Shown: piece by piece, positions 49,008 through 60,507 of the stretch | Layout: each line of letters opens with the position of its first letter | Position numbering within the stretch: the stretch's first letter is position 1 | Assembly: GCA_028554755.1 (NCBI GenBank) | Contig: JAPTOF010000006.1 | Coordinates: 15,499,001 to 15,563,000 of the forward strand | Direction of reading: 5' to 3' | DNA length: 64,000 nt | Source of the DNA: Cordia subcordata | Taxonomy: Eukaryota; Streptophyta; Magnoliopsida; Boraginales; Cordiaceae | Program-made: the position numbers and the translations under genes | Notes under the pieces: generated by a model | Told to the model about the DNA's origin: nothing | The model's input: only the letters and a program-made list of their open reading frames with translations | Databases searched by the model: none

Positions 49008-50797
49008 TGTTGGGTTATGGCTTAAAATCCAAGCCTATACAAATTAGGAAACTTGTGAAAGGTAAATTAATTGTATTACCAAATTATGAGCTGCCTAAAT
49101 AGTGTAGAAGAAATCTTGGAAATTAAGGATTTCTCTTCTATAAAATAGAGGGTCATATAGTTTGCATTTGGTGTGCCTTAGAAGTGAGCCTTAAGGCCAT
49201 ACCCCATAAGGAGTGTAAAAGAGAAAGCCTGAGAACATCTGAACTGTCTTACGTTCATTCTAGTACTATTGAGGATAAAACTATTGTAAGAACTCTGTAG
49301 TGGAGGGTTTAGACTTTTTTAGTTGTGCAAAGAGTCATTACCGTATGTAACACATTTTTGTTAAATAGTGAAATTTATCCCACAGGGGAATTGTGAACAT
49401 TGGCAGAGGGCCAAACCACGTTAAAAATATCGCGTATTCTTTGCGTGTTCTTTTCTCATTATTCATGCTTTAATTCCACTGTGCATTGGGGGATGGCGGT
49501 GTGTGTCTCCTTGATATTCCCAACAAGTGGTATCAAAGCCTAGTTGGTGAATTGGGCATGACGACATTGTAAGAAGGACATACCAAGAATGCTATTGTCT
49601 TGAGGGGGCATGCAAATCAAAGAGATTGCTACTAATACCATTAGAAAATTTACCATAATTAAAGAGGACGAAAAGGTTGTCAAAATGATGGAGGTAGAAG
49701 ATGTGGTTTCAATTTTGACTGTGGGTTGATCGCGTTGACCGAAGGTGCTCCTACTGTTTTTTGATGTCTTGAATTCATTTTTGAGGTCTGTTTTGGCAAA
49801 TTCTTGATCTATCATGGATTCTTGAATTTGAGTAAAACGATGGAGTTGTGATGGAATTTTGCAAAAGTTTTTGAAGCATTGTACAAGCAAACACATTCAG
49901 CCAACTAGTGATCAAACTTCTAACAGAGAAAAGTTTGGGTAAATAGACTAGTTGAAAAGGGTTCAGTTCAAGGGAAGAGTCATGCGAGGACAGTCCGCGT
50001 AACTAAATGATCAGAGTTCTAGCTAAACGATTGATATGAAGTGTTACTGCTGGAAAGAATACCACATCTAAAATGCCTAGTGTCAAGGGAGAACACGAAT
50101 AACCTCAAGAAGTTGAAGGGAGAACACGAATAACCTCAAGAGGTTGAGGTTAGGCGACATGGAGAGGCATGTTGTGATGACTTCATGAACCTGCTAGGAT
50201 ATGTTGGTAGCTGCTGCCGTGAAGAATACAACTGAGTGAAGGCTCTAGGATGAAGAATGTGTAGAGGTTACAGTTGAGGCAAAAAAGTCTTAGTCTTTTC
50301 GCCAAGAGAGGAATTTGTTGGGTTATAACTCAAAGTCTAAACCCTTACAAGTTAAGAAGCTTGTGGAAGGAAAATTAATTGTGTTTCCAAATTAGGAGCT
50401 CCCTAAATAGTGTAGGAGAAATATTGGGGAGCAGGGATTTCTCTCTTATAAATAGAAGGTCTTGTAACTTTTATTTGGTGTGCTTTAAAAGTGAGCCTTA
50501 CGGCCATACCTCATGGGGTGTGTGGAAGAAGGCCTGAAAGCATCCAAAGTGTCTTAGACTCATTCTAGTTCTATTAAGAATAGAGTCATTGTAAGAACTC
50601 TGTGGGAAAGAGTTTAAACTTTTCTAGCTGAGCAAAAAGTCATCACTATGCGTAACCCATTATTGTTGAATAGTAAAATCTATCCCAGAGGGGGATCGTG
50701 GATGTAGGTAGAGGGTCAAATCACGTTAAAAATATCATGTATTATTTGTGTTTGTTTCCTCAGTGCATGGATGTATGTGTACTCAATTTTCCCAATA
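49008..50797 (+). mobile_element. Short non-autonomous LTR retrotransposon, complete
   Basis: 5' LTR 49008-49525 (TGTTGGG...CCAACA) and 3' LTR 50316-50797 (TGTTGGG...CCAATA) flank a 790-bp interior. The primer binding site AGTGGTATCAAAGCC follows the 5' LTR (complementary to initiator tRNA-Met, as in copia). A purine tract GCCAAGAGAGGAATT precedes the 3' LTR. Identical target duplications GGGGA lie at 49003-49007 and 50798-50802. The interior has no gag or pol, so the element depended on another copia for mobility. The LTRs differ by many substitutions and a length gap of 36 bp, so it is not a recent insertion. Confidence 0.92.
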
Positions 50798-50925
50798 GGG
50801 GACATCATCAGATAATTCACTACATGAAAGTCAACCATCAAATCAATGTGATTGTTAGCTATCTGTAAATACAAAATCTGCCAAAAAAAACATATTTATG
50901 GTGTATTTGATATTCTACAAGATCA

Positions 50926-53900
50926 TTATTGATCCACAAGAAGTTCTTCTTGAGTTGTCCCTTCAGTATCTTCATCATCATCATCTTTATGTATAACCCA
51001 TTTCCTTTTTCTCAATCAAATAATAGGGCATATGTCTTACGTGCTTCATTCTATTATCCCCGTACCAATGCCACTTAAATAACATTTTAATGGTGTTGAT
51101 CTTGCAAGTCATCATTGACTTCTTCTTTTTTGACTTTGATTGAATGGAACATTTTCTGTAATGATGCCTGATAATTGGATAATTCTTCCTCCATTTCCTT
51201 CCTACATTTTGTGGTTTGTTAAACATTTTATGCATAGTCAAAAGAGTCCATATAAGTTAGACATATCATAAAAATTGTGATTGTAGCTCACCTTATGGTA
51301 GCCCTCCTCTTTTCTTTGATCAAAGGAGTGTTGAATGTTATGGTATCGTCAAGTTGAGTAGAGCTTTGGTGTTTCTCTTTTATGTTCAATGAAGACAACA
51401 AATATTGTATTAGAACTTCCAATCCCATTAGCAATTCTATTACTTTTCATTTAATTTTCAACATCTTGTAACATCTTTTTCCCTCATCACCTTCACAATT
51501 GAGAGCTTTGAATCATCAAATTCAAAGTTATATTTTTTGACTTTCATCTGAAACAAATGTTTTATGTCTAAAATAGTGTTTAGCACAATAGGGATTTCTT
51601 TTAACGTGGCATCCTATAATCATTTAGAAACAATAGTTATTAAAAATTACCTGAAAATTCAAAATCAATGAAAAACAACTTAATGAATAACCAAATAACT
51701 TACTGGGTCATTTGGATTGATTAAACTAGAAGCTGGAAACTTTATTAAATCCTCTACGTTATTGTTGAACATAACAAAAGTAGCACCTCCAGTCTCATCA
51801 AATGTATCAACTTCAATCCAATACATTTTTTTATATCAATATATGCAAATTATTATTGTAGATTTATCTATATAATCATTTGGAAAAATGTCATGTGCAA
51901 TATTGAGTTAGTAAACAAGTATTTTAGATTATCTCATTGTCGGAAACTTCACTCTTGATTTACACTTATTGCAAGAAAAGTAATTTGCCTCTTTTCAACT
52001 TTTTAATTGCACTTAGAGCAGCCCAAATAGAACCATTCACTGCCGGGTCTTACATATTTGGTTACTATAAAATACTATACCAAATCCTGCAACATAAAGA
52101 TGTTATTTTGTAGTTTATGTATCATATTAATTCTTTTTGTCACAACAATAAAATGTAAAGAGAGAGAGTTTTATTTCTACTCGCTTTCCACAAACTTTTG
52201 CAAATTAACTACCTCGAATTACAACACCTTTTTAATTGAATTACTGCTTGTATTTAGGTTCATCATTCTCTATGAGAATTTTAGTTTTAGATTAAATTCA
52301 AATACAATTTTATTTAGAACTCACAATGATAAACAATTGCTGAAGAGAAGCTACTATGACTTTATTTGCTGAACATGATTAAATAAAAAAGAAGAGCAAA
52401 TTGAAAAATTTTTGTCTACATAAAAGGTATAGACAACATTATACTATTATTAATATTAAGTATCAATCATAAAAGGAGAAAAAAAAATAAAAAGTGACCT
52501 ATGGAATTTCAGTACTTAATAACTTATAAATGCCAGTGATTATCTTCAAATTGCTAATTACATCTTTCAGTTGAATATCCTTTCTCAGTAGCGATAATTG
52601 TTGAAATGGTTCAAGTTGTTTCTCACATACAACATGTAGTCAAGATGAATATTAATTGATCACTATTTGTAAAATTGTAATACCAAAAGTTGTTCTAAAT
52701 TATGAAAATATACCTGGCTTCAAAATAGTTATCTCAGGTATGTCTAAATCCCAATATAATGACGTGCTAGTAGAAGGTCCAAGGCCCAACTAATGTATTT
52801 TGGTAACCCATTTCACAATAAACAAAAACTTTGTCATATCTCATAAAATACTAATATGATTTGATAATAAATAAAGTATTGAAACTACAGATTTCACCAC
52901 GGATAAAATACTTATTTTGGTATCTGTTTACAATCATAGATGTTGCAACAACAAAAACTAACTCGATTCCTAAAAAGTCTTGTCCTTCATCAAGAAGTTT
53001 CACTTTATTGTTCCAAAGAGTGAGTTTGATATTTTCTCCCTTGTTACTAATAACAAATTTATTATTTAATATAGTTGTCATGTTTTAACAAAATTAAGAA
53101 GAAAAAAGTGAATTAGATATTCACTTGTTTGCAACAATCTCCAACACTGTGTTCATCGGCATTTTGCCCTTGACATTTGAAAAGAATTTATTTGTCTCTG
53201 ATAGTCCAATGACCCTACCATACTCATCTATGTGGTTGACCAAAAAATAAAAAATTTTACACTCTACATATACAAATTGATCTGAAAGTTACAATTTATG
53301 ATAGTGGTGTTGTTACCTAGTAATAGCTTTTTATTATCTACAAAAGCCTCTAATTCATCAAAACCAACAAAGTTGAAGAAATATCCAATGATATTATAAT
53401 GGTTGCTTTTAGGTTTTCGTACAATAGTATATTGATATACACCTAGTCAAATGTCAGTATCAATAATGCAATATGCATTATTTGCATCTGATGTGTGGTA
53501 TTTTTGTGTGTGTTTGCATTTTTATTGCCTATATTTAAGAGGTATTCAGTGCTCTAAAAGATGCACTAGTGTAGTGCTTTCGATAAGAATAGGCTTAAGC
53601 GTAAACAAATGTACATATTGAGTTTAAGAGACAAATTGTTACACTAATTGCTCATTTTCAATGATTTAGGTGAACTTTGGATTGAGATCGAAATTGAACG
53701 ATGATAGGTGATGAAGATGGGAGATGTACGGGTCAAAATGAGAAGATCGGAGGCCAGAAAGACAAAGAGTGAAAGAAGGAAGTCAGCTGGACGACCTAAG
53801 AGTCGGTCGACCGGCCACTCCAGAGAGGTGCTGAAATAGCCGGTCGACCACCCCTCCAGAGCCGGTCGACCACCCATCCAGAGCCGGTCGACCGGCCAGT

Positions 53901-55730
53901 CCATAAAGCACCACCAAAAAGCTGGTCGAGGTAAGAGGAGAAGCCGGTCGACCGGCAGTTCGTGAAAAGCTGATATAAAAGCCCGATTTTTAGACTAAAA
54001 GGGGGAATTTTGATAATTGTAGAGAGAATCTTTACACACCCATCACACACACACACATACACACTTAACCCTAGTTTTCACCCACATCACACACACTCTC
54101 TCACACTTGTCATCACCTTAAAGCAAGAAGATTTAAAGGGATTCAAACATTTGGATTCAAGTTTGCTCAAAAGCTTTTTACGAGATTAGCTAGGATGAAA
54201 GGGAAGCTTTATAAACTCTCTTTCATTCTATTTCTTATTATGATTGAGTAGACTTGTGTAGGGTGATTTAACTTATATAATGGGTTAGCTATATACTCTT
54301 ATGATATGGGATTACATGGCTAAATATATATACATGTTTGATTTTCTTGTTCAAATGTTTATTATCTCATTCATGTCTAAGTGTTTGATTAAATGCCTAA
54401 ATGAGTAACATGTGTATAAATTGAAGTCTATTTATTACTAAACACATCTAATCTATGCTATCATCATGTTTACGTGTTTATATGTGGATGCTATGAAGTA
54501 GGTAATGCTCATTTTCATGTCGTGTATATTTGCATGCCTAGTAGTGAATATGACTTCAATAATGAATACATGTTGGTTGTTAATTGCTTCTAATGGTGTA
54601 ATCTGAGTATGACGATGTTTGGTAGTTGAATAGATTCATTTATTCACAAACACCTTGGCTAAGAACATGTAGGAATATGCTATCAAGTCAAATCTCGCTA
54701 TAGTGACCTTAGAATGATGGTAAGCAATTTAAGGCTAGCTTAGGCCGAGTCTCCTTTGGCTTTAAATCCAACCAATAGGTTTCAGGATAGGTTTAGTCGA
54801 CCTTAGCAACACTAGGTCTTGGCTTTAAATCCAACCAATAATTTAGGTATTAGGATAAGCTCATTCTAAGTCACCTAGGAAGCTAATTGGTCACTCTTAA
54901 GACCCTAGGTCATAAGGACCACGCTGTAGCTCTAGGAGACGTCGCCTAGGGACAGACCCGCACCGAGTCCTTGGGGGAAATTAAGACACTAATTTAGCAA
55001 CCTAGTTAAGAGCAATTTTGAAAGTAAGACATCATTCTTTAATCCCATAGCATTTGAGTATAGAATCATCCATTCATAAGTTGAAGTCACCTTAACCCCT
55101 TTCCATTTTTTAGTCCTCTAGATTAACTTGTTTCTCACTTTCCATTCCCATAGTTTAATTTAATTCATTTTAGTTAGAACTCCCGACCATCAAAAATCAA
55201 AAATCCCAAAAAAAAAATAGATTGTTTAGGTTTCTTCTTAGGCACACTCTAGAACACACACGAAGAATCTATCTTCCAACATAACCTCCCTGTGGAATTG
55301 ACCCCACACTTGCATACGCTTTGCTACACCGATCCGTACGCTTGCGGGTCTTTCGAGCTTGCACTCAAGAGACACATCAGCATCCCTAATTGCAAAATTC
55401 TTTTATCAAGTACACACAACCCTCTTCGATTTGGTCTTTAAGCATCTCTTTATACTTTCACTTTGACATTGCCGTAATCGCGTCGCCCTAAAAATAAATA
55501 TAAAAATAAGGAATATTACATTAATTTAGCAAAAACCATAAATGAGGAAAAAATATAACACTTACCTAAATATCTAAAAATAACAACCCTAAATCAATAA
55601 ATTCATCATTCTTGTTTTATTTAGTGCCACCCAAATCTTTACAACTCTAGCTTGAATTCGACAATTTTTTTTATACTTTCTTAGATCTTTTAACATATAT
55701 ATTTAACCACTTATCTTACTCATATTTGTT
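50926..55730 (-). pseudogene. Helitron-encoded RPA1-like single-strand DNA-binding protein, decayed
   Basis: Blocks on the minus strand, from N to C: first OB fold start (VVKIWVALNKTRMM, 55680) and GDAITAMSK..KYKEMLKDQI (55490-55400); then, beyond a solo LTR, GVYQYTIVRKPKSNHYNI (53430), FVGFDELEAF, YGRVIGLSETNKFF (53200); second OB fold with LTLWNNKVKLLDEGQD and ATSMIV (53040-52930); the zinc-finger region GCSKCN...YF.CNKCKSRV (52040-51970); and YWIEVDTFDETGGATFVMFN (51820). It ends in an acidic tail (HKDDDDEDTEGTTQEE) with TAA at 50926. RPA coats single-stranded DNA; plant Helitrons often carry it. Stops in most exons. Confidence 0.8.
53489..55379. mobile_element. Solo LTR of an Athila/Tat-like element inside the RPA gene
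   Basis: 1891 bp starting TGATGTGTGG and ending GACACATCA, with identical GCATC target copies at 53484-53488 and 55380-55384. It interrupts the first OB-fold reading between VYLIKEFCN and the next block. It contains a cluster of CGGTCGACC palindromes (53804-53953) and a GC-rich terminal part (ATCCGTACGCTTGCGGGTC). No coding sequence. Confidence 0.92.
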
Positions 55731-55794
55731 GTAATAATAATAATTTATCGCATATGAACTTTATAACTTGTCAATAACATCAAACCCTACCAAG

Positions 55795-55797
55795 AAG

Positions 55798-55838
<41 letters not shown>
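55795..55838. repeat. (AT)n microsatellite
   Basis: About 20 uninterrupted TA units between the RPA relic and the tandem repeat that follows. Confidence 0.9.
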
Positions 55839-55840
<2 letters not shown>

Positions 55841-55914
55841 AAACCAACCTACACGCATTCATGCATGACACTTGGCCTCCCTAGCTTGTTAATTTATATC
55901 AAAGTTGCTATCAA

Positions 55915-56165
55915 ATAAAACCTTTTTTTGGTATGCCATCATTGTTATGAATTCATTAGATACAATGAGTCAACAAAAATAATTATAAATTTGCCATCTT
56001 ATGAAACCTTTTGTGTGCCATCATTGATATGAATCCATTACATACAATTAGTTGACAAAAATAGTCTATAAACTTGCATCATATGAAACATTTTCGATGC
56101 CATCATTACTATGAATTCATTAGATACAACAAGTTGATAAAAATAATCTATAAACTCTTGCATTA
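55915..56165. repeat. Three tandem copies of an 82-86-bp unit
   Basis: The unit GAAACCTTTT...GCCATCATTG.TATGAATTCATTA.ATACAA..AGT.GA.AAAAATA recurs at about 55915, 56001 and 56083. The copies differ by scattered substitutions. No coding content. Confidence 0.85.
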
Positions 56166-56599
56166 ATAATCGATAAAATTTGAAAATAGTATCTCCAAAC
56201 TAATGAATTCTACTAATACTTTAACTTGAATTTTGCAATACTTATCTCTTAATTTGGATGTAAAAATAAGAACCAATCTATAACTTGTTTTCCTAATTTT
56301 AATAATATGTGTAATTCAAATCACTTTGATGGCCATATTCATGAATAATATCATATATTATTAATATTAGCATGGTATACATTGCTAATTAATATTCTAT
56401 GAAAGTCAATTAATTTTTTGTTAACTTTAACCGAGAACAACATAAAAGAGACCTAAATTGATATATAAAAAAAATCTGAGAAGTTTGTTTGTCTAACATT
56501 TAAAATAAGAGATCTGAATGTCTTTCTTTCGTATAAGTAATGGATTGGGCTATGTTGTGAAATTATTTTATTTGGGTTGGCAGTATTGATTTTTTTAAT

Positions 56600-56904
56600 G
56601 GAAAAGGCTGCGACATTTTGACCTTAAATATCCTAGCAAAAAAATAATTTCAGCTATCATGCTTCTTGTGTTAACTGTGACAGTTGCTTTCAAGGGTTTC
56701 GAGTTCATTGTTGAATTTCTTATGGAAAGAGTCAATTGGGATGGGAGCCACAAATGGTTCTTTTTCCACAATGCAGGGGTCTACCTACCATTTGCAAACA
56801 TGTTTGACGTTGTTATCAGTATTTGGGCACTTATGATGGTGGCAAGGAATTTTTCAGAGGAGGAGGACTGTAAGGCGCCCGCAAAGAAATATATTCGTAT
56901 ATGA
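56600..56904 (+). CDS. Unrecognised open frame, two hydrophobic segments
   Basis: From ATG at 56659, 81 codons to TGA at 56902-56904. The sequence has a hydrophobic start (MLLVLTVTVAFKGFEFIVEF), a polar central part rich in aromatic residues (WDGSHKWFFFHNAG) and a second hydrophobic part (FDVVISIWALMMVARNF) before an acidic/basic end. Codon use and aromatic-rich text look more like real protein than the neighbouring AT-rich noise. The frame is open leftwards only to about 56640. It may be an exon fragment of a membrane protein, possibly carried by a transposon. No family is claimed. Confidence 0.35.
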
Positions 56905-59106
56905 TTTTGGCCTTCGGGTTTTGTCTTTGTACTCGCCTATTTAAATTTGAAAAGCTTTTTTCTCCCTTTATGGATACACGGGGAGGGCACTCTTTGAGGA
57001 AGGATAGAGCAAGGGAGAGGGATGTGGAAGAAGGAAGACAAACCGGAGGAAAGAGATAGGGAAGGTGGATAGATCAGGTTTTGAATTTACAATAATCGAG
57101 ATTTAGACTCGCCTCTTGTCATGCATTTATGTAACTGAAATTATGATATTAAACTTTATTATATGTGTTGAATTTTAATTATTTGCTTTAGTTATCCAAC
57201 AAAAAAATGGTGGCTAGCCCATAGAATGAAATTTAATAATTTCTCAATTGGTTTATCCCTCAGTAAGAATGAGATATTTTGTTACTCTTATAAATTATAA
57301 ATATGAAAGATTATTATCATAGTATTAGGTCCCATAGACAATTCTAGTATAATGCAATACAATGGGACATTTCTAAAGTTCTTGAAATACTTGATTGAGT
57401 AGAATTGTGTTGCCCTTTCAACCTTGAATAATTGTGAGAGTGGCACAAAGAAGTAGAATTCATAAACTTGCATTACCATATCATTGTTGAGTAAAAAAAG
57501 AATACCATGAGAAATACTTTTTTTAGAAAGAAAATTGATAACATAATATAAGATCTGCGATGTTCATTTTTCTTCATATCACATATGCTCAAGTACGAAT
57601 TTAGTTCGCACTACAACATTGATGTGCAGGGTTTGGTCCATGCAGTTACTAGTCAAATAGCCTAACATTGCAAACTTGTGTACTATCTTCAACAAGGAAC
57701 AACACCACCACCACCATTGAAAACAATCCCAAGCAAAGAACCTTCTTCATCTTGGGAATTTTATTAGTGATGTATGTGTTATGGTATATAACATATATAT
57801 ATATATATATATGAACTTATCGTCATTGTTTAAGTACGAATTTGAATACTTGTTATACTTCGATGTTCATGCATCATTATTAAAAACAGTAAAAGAATCC
57901 TATTCATCTTCTCAGAATAATAATATACATGCACGGAGTTATTTGCATTTGCGCATGCTTCATACATCAAAATTCATTTACATTTACTATCCTACAAAAG
58001 AAATCTATGTTTCTTTGACAAAAATAAATAAATAAAATCCAAGACTAGAAACCAAACCAATACAAGAAAGAACTATATGAACTTAAGGATACAAACCCAG
58101 CTGCTCAAAATAGAAAATCGTGTATAGTTTAGGGAAGCTAAACAAAGAAATAAGATGTTCTCCAACAAGTCAGATCCATATTTGTGATATCACTATACGT
58201 TCCATAAAGAATATCCTTATTATAGTTAATTCCATTTCTTCAAATTAGGTAAAAACCCTTATTCAAACTCACAAAAGTAAATATATTTATTGTTGATATT
58301 GATTTATATTAAGAAAGACATATTTGAAAATAGTAACAAGATGCACATGTAAAATGGAAGAGCAAACTAACAATAAATTGTACATGCAAAAAAAATCTTT
58401 TCATTTTCACTAGCTAGCTGTGTGCATAAACACAAAGAGAGAGTCAATGTAGACACGACACCACATATAATCATCCATCACAATCCCATTACACACGAAC
58501 TTACAAACATATGAACATGTATAAGCATATATATCTCACGTGCACACTCTACAATTTTTCACCTTACTTACAAGAACTTATCCAACCAATAATTGAGGGG
58601 GCAAAGACTTACTTGGATGGTCATTCTTGAAAGAAAGAGAAAGCATGTCTGTGAGAGAGAAAGAGAGAGTTTTAGTTTGAGAGAGAGAGCAAATAGAAAG
58701 ACATTGATGATTTTTTATGGAGCAAGAAAGACACTAATAATGAGCATATATTTCCCTTGGAAAGTGCATGGCCTTGCTTTATCTCTTCAACTTACCCACG
58801 CAAGTAGATAAGTAAATCTTTGCAAGCAAATATGGTGATGACACTACTAATTTTTATTTTTTTCCCATTTTCATGCTTCTCTTTTTTCTTTTTAGTCAAA
58901 ACACTCTCTACATATCTAATTTGCAAAACTCTAATTTGTTAAATTTTGGATATTGCAAAAGGTTGCATCTAACACTCAACGAAGGAGATAGGAAACAGAG
59001 GTCAAGAAAAACGAGAGGGAGGTATGTGTTTTTTTTTTTTTTTTTTGATGTGGGAGAGGATTGTGATTGTTAATTTTAAAATTGCATTGATTGCTTGCAA
59101 AGATTA
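56905..59106. other. Intergenic DNA with simple repeats
   Basis: No gene supported. Purine-rich stretch 56975-57070, (AT)n at 57789-57812, GAGA-rich 58620-58700 (its plus-strand frame encodes only Arg/Glu repeats), and a T-run at 59028-59046. Confidence 0.6.
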
Positions 59107-59403
59107 GAGGGTGTTTGGCTAAGCTTATAAGCCAAACATAATAATTGACATGTTTAGATAAGTGTTTTATAAGTATTTTTTTATCAGCTTGTAAGTTGGG
59201 GGGAAAAACAACTCCAGATAGCAGCTCATTTTTTTTTAGCTCATATGTTGGTTAGTCAAACCATTTGAAAAGACATTTTGGTTTTCAAAAATTTACTTTT
59301 TGATTATTTATAATTAATGATATTTTCTTTTCAATCATTTTAATTATTATTCCCACTTATAATCACTTATTTATCAAACATATCAATAGCTTATAAGCAT
59401 ATA
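59107..59403. mobile_element. hAT-like MITE with GCTTATAAGC subterminal motifs
   Basis: Left end GGGTGTTTGGCTAAGCTTAT and right region TATCAAACATATCAATAGCT form an imperfect inverted pair, each with the palindrome GCTTATAAGC. This is a common layout of plant hAT MITEs. Exact right end and target duplication are not clear. Confidence 0.6.
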
Positions 59404-59406
59404 TTA

Positions 59407-59702
59407 TCTAACAGTCAAAGAATATAAACAAAAATTGACACATCAGCTTTTTAAGTAGACGAGAGCTTGACATGTCAGCATGAAATATTAATTAAATAAT
59501 TTTTTATTTGTTAATTTTGTTAGATATTATTTTAGATAGATGATTCATAAATGTAACTTAATTTATTTTAGCAAACCATGAATACAATATTAGATGCCAT
59601 GTATATATGTATAAGTGCAATATCAAATATTTACATACATGCATGAATGTAATTATCATTTACTATGTACATGCATGAATGTAACATCAGCTATTATATA
59701 CA
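59407..59702 (+). mobile_element. Partial Helitron copy in tandem with the next one
   Basis: Begins TCTAACAGTCAAAGAATATA after an A and is a diverged copy of the first 300 bp of 59707-60507 (shared ACACATCA, TTAAGTAGACGAGAG/TTAAGTAGACAAGAG, AGCAAACCATGAATAC). It breaks off where the complete copy starts, so the second may have inserted into the first, or they arose as a tandem. Confidence 0.65.
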
Positions 59703-59706
59703 TCTA

Positions 59707-60507
59707 TCTATATATATACTAAAGTCAAAGAATATCACCAAAAGCTGACACATCAAATTTTTAAGTAGACAAGAGTTTGACATGTTAGCTTGAAATATTA
59801 ATTAAGCAATTTTTTATTTGTTATATTTGTTACATATTGTTTTATATAAAATTTTATAAATGTAACTTCATTGATTTTAGCAAACCATGAATACTATATT
59901 AGATACCATGTATATATGTATGAATGCAATAACAAATATCTACATACATGTATGAATGTAAATATTATATACTATGTATATACATGGAATGTAACATCAA
60001 ATATTATATACATGCCATTGATGCAATAACAAACACTATATACATGCATGAATGTAACATCAAATATTATATGCATGCCATTGATGCAATAACAAACACT
60101 ATATACATGCACAAATGCAATATCAAATACTATATGATCACTCAATGCACTTAGTCACATCGATTGCTATTTGATACTTTGCATATGATGTTTACTTCTA
60201 TGTATATCTACAAAAGAATACAAAATATAGTTAAAAATAAATTATAATATTCAGGAAGTTGACAAAAATATTGAATTTATAAGCTTGCAAATACTACCTC
60301 TAAATTATTAAATGAGTTAATCATTTTTTTATTTATTATTTATTAATAAATTTTCATTGATAAATATTGTTAATAATTCTTTATATTAATTCATCGAATA
60401 ATTCGATAATAAACTTCTAATGTTACTTACAAGAAAGTATAACAAAAATTGAAAACGATAGATTAAGCAAATTGGAACTCGTGCATAACATGGAAAAAAA
60501 ATTCTAG
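59707..60507 (+). mobile_element. Non-autonomous Helitron, complete
   Basis: 5' end A|TCTATATATATACTAAAG, the usual start of plant Helitrons. 3' end ATTCTAG|T at 60504-60507 with a worn hairpin (TCGTGCATAACATGG) just inside, at about 60479-60493. Insertion between A and T as expected. No coding; it contains a 62-bp repeat CATGCCATTGATGCAATAAC... at 60012 and 60074, and TACATGCATGAATGTAA motifs. An alternative 5' base is 59703. Confidence 0.75.
60012..60135. repeat. Two copies of a 62-bp unit inside the Helitron
   Basis: Unit CATGCCATTGATGCAATAAC followed by AAACACTATATACATGCA; copies start at 60012 and 60074. They keep an open frame by chance (repeated HAIDAITNTIYMH), which explains the 68-codon frame 59948-60154. 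Confidence 0.85.

Larger units (their letters stand above)
41915..55760 (-). mobile_element. Autonomous-type Helitron, decayed, with nested LTR elements
   Basis: On the minus strand the 3' end is ...ATACTTTAG|T at 41915, with stem GTGCA/TGCAC (41929-41939) about nine bases inside. Going 5' (to the right) come the RepHel pseudogene (42930-47310) and an RPA-like pseudogene (50926-55730), the gene order of plant Helitrons. A non-autonomous LTR element (49008-50797) and a solo LTR (53489-55379) are inserted. The 5' TC end was not found; the right boundary near 55760 is a guess from the RPA reading. Confidence 0.7.

Noticed and set aside
58593..58811. An Arg/Glu-rich protein
   Set aside because: Encoded by a GAGA simple repeat without other coding signals.
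59948..60154. A 68-codon repetitive peptide gene
   Set aside because: The frame is a by-product of the 62-bp tandem repeat inside a non-autonomous Helitron.
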